Source: Allium sativum (lineage: Eukaryota > Streptophyta > Magnoliopsida > Asparagales > Amaryllidaceae). Taken from it: a stretch of 64,000 nt of DNA. Made by a program: the position numbers and the translations under genes. Location of the stretch: the NCBI GenBank assembly GCA_030737875.1, contig CM060922.1, positions 307,263,456 to 307,327,455 of the forward strand, given 5' to 3'. The notes beneath the pieces were generated by a model. The model was given only the letters and a program-made list of their open reading frames with translations. It was not told where the DNA came from and ran no database searches. Shown piece after piece: positions 60,006 to 64,000 of this stretch. Position 1 is the stretch's first letter. The number at the start of each line of letters is the position of its first letter.

Positions 60006-60798
60006 CTGCCTTCATGGCAAATACTACTGGAGCACCCCACTCCGATATACTACGTCTGATGAACCCCTTCTCAAGCAACTCCTTCACTTGCTTACTGAGT
60101 TCTCTTCTCTCTCTTGGAGCTATGTGGCGCACTGGCAATGCAACTGGCTTTGCATTATCTACTAGATATATTTGAAAGTCTATCTCGCGTTTTGGGGGTA
60201 AACCCCTCACCTCATCAAAGACATCAATATATTCACGGACTATACGAACAGAATGCAAATCATCATCGGATGCGTCAAGGGATTCTAGGTAGCTGAGCAT
60301 TACTGGACCTCTAGGGTCACAAGAAATATCAAGGGTCTTTCCACAACGATTCAACAATCTAACTACCCTACTTTCACAATCTAGGATGGCCCCATATCTA
60401 GTTAGCCAATCCATACCTAGAATCAAGCCGTAGCCCATGAAACCAAGAACAAAGGCGTTGCATTCAAACTCAACACCCAAGATAAACACTCTCAAATCCC
60501 GACAAATCATAGAAAGATGAGCCGAACCACCAATAGGATTTGAGACTACTAAGGGATCCGTAACAAGACTAGTATCTAGGTGTGGTGTTTCAACTAATGA
60601 TGTAGATATAAATGAATGTGATGCGCCAGAATCAAATAAAGTACGGAGAGGATGATCAAACAGAAAAACTAAACTTTCAACGGAAATTGCTCTACCTCGT
60701 TCTTGCAGCGGTGGGATAACGAGAGCCTGAACTTGTCCCCTTGCCTGCCATAGTGCAATAAGAGCCTGCACCTGTCCTCCCGAGGTAGACCCTGCCCT
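59977..60798 (-). pseudogene. pol: Protease and N-terminal RT region, element 5
   Basis: It follows TAG 60799-60801. Protease Asp-Ser-Gly ([11 protein letters not shown]) is intact, followed by GLILGMDWL and the start of RT up to GSLRLC, where the 2-bp deletion breaks the frame. Confidence 0.87.
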
Positions 60799-61669
60799 CT
60801 ACCCTTTCTTTGGGCAATCCTTAATCATATGTCCCGCTTCGCCACAGTGGAAACAACCAGTCTTCTTTTTCTTCCTACTATCTTTGCTTAGATGGCCGGG
60901 TGTCCCACAGTTAAAGCATCTTTTTTTCCCTTAGCGTTGTTGCCTTTACCACCTTTATTGTTATGTTGTTGCTATTGCGACTTCTTTTGATCCCCTTTCT
61001 TCTCGGGTGCCTTATTACCATTGGCGCCCTTCTCTTCTTCATGCATAAGCGCCATGTCAACTAGTCTCTCAAAGGTAGCCCCCATGGGAATGTGGGTCAT
61101 AGCCAACCCATGAAGCGGCTCGTTTAAACCCTTAACAAATCTCAGGGCCTTCTTTTCTGGTGTATTCACCAAGTCCAAGCCAAATCTCACCAACTGGTTG
61201 TATTTGTTGACGTATTCTTTCACCGATAGATTCCCTTGCTTCAATGCCAAAAATCTTTCCATTTATAGATTCTCTTCAGCCCGTGAGAGAAACTTCACCT
61301 CAAACCTCCGCCTGAAATCTGGCAATGTATCAACTGGACGTTCTCCATTAGTGACCTCCCACCAAAACGAGGCCTCATCCTTCATTAGCCAGGCAGCTAA
61401 CTGGACCTTTCTTCCATCATCCACTTCAAAGATTCCAAACAATTCTTCCACCTCCTTTAGCCAATTACGAGCTTTAACAAATGTCTCCGTCTTCCACCCA
61501 TTGCCCTAAAGTCCTTACATATCTTTGCGAAAGTATCGACGCGGGGAGGAGGAAGAGGAGGGGGAGGAGGAGGATTTGCTGGACCTGCAGTGGCGGCCCT
61601 AGTCTCCAAATACCTCCTAAACCATCCTGGTATCGGTATCCCCTCGGGTATCTCGGGAATTCCAGACAT
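60799..61669 (-). pseudogene. gag: Gag remnant, element 5
   Basis: The start at 61669 follows TTTCAG on the minus strand. A deletion near 61490 breaks the frame after the MGG segment. TAA (61263-61265) and TAG (60972-60974) follow, then a 1-nt loss in an A-run near 60926. The first zinc knuckle ends in Ser instead of Cys; the second is intact. Confidence 0.88.
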
Positions 61670-61690
61670 GCTGAAACGAAAAAGGAAAGA
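61670..61690 (-). promoter_or_regulatory. Candidate 3' splice site before gag AUG, element 5
   Basis: On the minus strand CTTTTTCGTTTCAG, with AG at 61671-61672, lies one base before the gag ATG. It is almost identical to element 2. Confidence 0.6.
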
Positions 61691-61863
61691 TTCAATACAA
61701 AAGAACCAAAGGAAAGATATATGGTTCTTGAGGTTATGCTTTCTAAAATAAGCTTTTCTCTTGAAAATACTTTCCTTAGAACATACTTTTGAAAGTACTT
61801 CTTTATAAAAGTGGTTTTGAAAAACAGGTTTTTCAAAATTCATATATGTTCTGGTAACCTTCA

Positions 61864-61875
61864 GCTCTGATACCA
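61864..61875 (-). other. Primer-binding site, element 5
   Basis: GCTCTGATACCA on the plus strand, two bases from the LTR. Confidence 0.95.
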
Positions 61876-61877
61876 CG

Positions 61878-64000
61878 TGTAACACTCCACGTCCATTAAT
61901 GTCACTCACAAAGGGAATGCATTAACTTTCATTGAGCATTTTAAGTGTGTATAGAATAGAAACTTAAAAACAAGACAGATGTAAACAGTATTGAAACTTT
62001 AAAACTTTATTTCATTGCAGCGGAAAATACATAAGTTTGATTACATCATCAAAACCAGAGTCAAAGTACACAATATCCATCTTGACTAAATCAAAGTACA
62101 TAAATTGAAAGACATAATCCCCAATACAAAATAGCCATAAATAAGAGAGGCTGAACTTTACTTCAGCGATCCAAGCAATCTTCTAAAAGCAAGAAATAAA
62201 GTTGTCCAAAATCAAGCTCCACTGGTGCTAGTTCCAACCTGAGCACCTGGGGGGAAAGGAAGAAAAGAGGAGGAAACATAGGGGGTCAGACATAAAGTCT
62301 GGCAAGTGCGATAACTTTAACAATATAATTACCAAAATAACTAGGCTAAGACATAAGTTGGAAAATAAGGAAATGATTGTGAACAATTGGGTATGACAGA
62401 GTAAACAAGGAAACAAGATGAACAACGATAACGTTAAAGGTGCACCTAAACCACTATAAGATAATTACTATACTGCACCACCACTATACTGTACTGCACC
62501 ACCACTAATCACCCTAAGGTTGATCCCGCCTACAAGACTTTAATAATGATAATGGTAGTTTCGTGCACCCCTAGCTGCCTTCATAGGTGTCGCCTGCCCC
62601 TATCTCCACTAGTTGTACCCACTACCCCCAAGCGATCGGCTCCCTAACTCATAGATACTCGTGCTGGCCCCCCATAGTGGGGTGTACCACTCCCCAAAGT
62701 GGCAACCCGATACCACCAATAATGCACAGCTTATACCTACACGATGCAACAACGTCTTACCAACCAGCTCGGGTCCACACACGCATATGAACCCGTTGGA
62801 CTTGCATTGCCACCGCTAACCCGGTTTGGCCTCTTACAGTCAAGCCCAGTATGCGTGTCCCGTCCTCGACTTGGGTCGAGCCCACAAAGATACGTATGGG
62901 TTACTGGTTGAAACGGGCCCCCATTATTTGACACAAGTTATCCAGCTAAGCTTGGTCCCCTCTAGTACATCCCACTTAACCCTCTTCTTATTCATGTTCA
63001 CTTACATGTTTCAATTTTTGGTAAAGTATTTCTAATCGTATTTCAAATGCCACCCAAGGCACCTACTAGATTCCACATGCCACCCAAGGCACCCACTTAA
63101 CCCCCTCATGTCCCACTACATGTTTATCTGGTTAAATGTTTCTTAATTCATTAAGACCGTAACCTTATAAAGACCTCTCACATTAGACTGACATTTGTGG
63201 CAGCTGGATTTGCCGGGAGGGTCCGGGCAGTCTTACACGACAAAAGAGCTTAACCTCGTGACTTTACAACTTTACGCATTTAGTTTATGCCTAAGACCTC
63301 CCACATTAGACTGGCATTTGTGGTAGTTGGATTTGTCGGGCGGGTCCGGGCAGTCTTACACCACAAAAGAGCCTAACCTCGTGTCTTAGACAATTAATTA
63401 CTCATAATTAATCATTCCCCAATTTGAATTAATTTCCCTATTCAAATTCCAAATTTAACTATGGCCATAATTGACTCAATTATGTCCATCTATTTATGGT
63501 ATGTAAAATCATACCAATTTTCATCACAAATTAATTTTATGCCATTTAAGGCATTTATGCCATTTTTTTAATATTAAAACTTTTTTAATATTATCCCATT
63601 ACCCCATGTTGTACATTTGTTCGTTTAACGTAAAATATTCGTTAGACTCGAATAGTCTAACTCATGGAATAAAGAGAAAACATCACAACGTACATATAAT
63701 TAAAGATAGATCTAAACATAGGGGTGAACTTGCATGTGTGAATGATGTTCTACATCTAAAACTTGCATAGGCCAAAGTTACAACTTGCATAAAACTACAT
63801 ATGTCATAGATCCAAATTTAAGGGTGTAAACTTACATAGGCAATGGTCAAAACTTGCCTAAATCATGTACGTCATGCATCTACATCTAAAGGTGTAAACT
63901 TGCATAGGCGATAACCACAAGCTTGCACAACATGATTCATATTCCAAACTCATATATTTATATAAACTTGCATATGTGATTTATGCAATATAACAATGGT
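61878..64000 (-). repeat. Element 5 5' LTR, partial
   Basis: It starts TGTAACACTCC on the plus strand and aligns with 53544 onward. Its paired hairpins lie at 63183-63253 and 63306-63376 and its AATAAA at 62006-62011. Promoter and donor lie beyond the window. It carries a small duplication, AAACTTTAAAACTTTATTT, near 61994. Confidence 0.95.

Larger units (their letters stand above)
53544..64000 (-). mobile_element. Element 5: Tekay-like retrotransposon, minus strand, cut by window edge
   Basis: Left LTR 53544-56735 (the 3' LTR) and a partial right LTR 61878-64000 (the 5' LTR) flank a minus-strand gag-pol with primer site and purine tract. LTR content and coding are closest to element 2. The outer end of the left LTR reads TTTAATGC where the right LTR reads TGTAACAC, so the terminal dinucleotide is mutated. 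Many stops and frameshifts are present, and the integrase Glu is changed. Confidence 0.95.

Overview
This window is plant nuclear DNA made almost entirely of nested LTR retrotransposons. The plant assignment rests on Ty3/gypsy chromoviruses with long (2.5-3.3 kb) LTRs, a primer-binding site complementary to initiator methionine tRNA, and a C-terminal chromodomain of the Tekay/Del type. I see no host gene, tRNA or rRNA gene. The AT-rich, element-inside-element layout fits pericentromeric or other gene-poor heterochromatin. The species cannot be named from the sequence.

Layout, left to right. (1) 1-8629: element 1, + strand, entering the window at the end of its 5' LTR; gag-pol is complete apart from one in-frame UAG, and it is the youngest element. 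(2) 8630-11471: a minus-strand LTR remnant (copy A) that begins with a roughly 36-bp tandem array. (3) 11472-16839: a 5.4-kb solo LTR, minus strand, flanked by the duplication TTAAT. (4) 16840-19173: more old LTR sequence, with a complete 449-bp TRIM element at 18547-18995 (duplication TCCAT). (5) 19174-30211: element 2, + strand, complete with LTRs and duplication CCGAA; its gag-pol has several stops. (6) 30212-32544: LTR remnant (copy B). (7) 32545-42278: element 3, + strand, badly mutated, integrase core deleted. (8) 42279-42855: copy B continued. (9) 42856-51808: element 4, + strand, a second LTR family with duplication ATTTA and a collapsed pol. (10) 51809-53543: the U3 end of copy B and a short flank. 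(11) 53544-64000: element 5, minus strand, running off the right edge.

Elements 1, 2, 3 and 5 are members of one Tekay-like group. They share an LTR plan: U3 with a cluster of GTCGAC palindromes, a TATA box, a tiny upstream ORF, a consensus 5' splice site about 165-220 nt after the TATA box, then a 2-kb AUG-rich leader holding paired hairpins, a poly(A) signal near the LTR end, the primer-binding site, and a pyrimidine tract plus CAG directly before the gag AUG. Element 4 and the minus-strand LTRs have the same TATA-then-donor plan.

The most interesting proposal, which is inference from the sequence alone, is a leader intron. It would run from a donor in the LTR to an acceptor at the gag start codon. 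Splicing would give a short-leader gag-pol mRNA. Unspliced RNA would keep the hairpins and the primer site and could serve as genome. The hairpin stems differ between copies mostly by paired, compensating changes, which supports a real RNA (or cruciform) structure.
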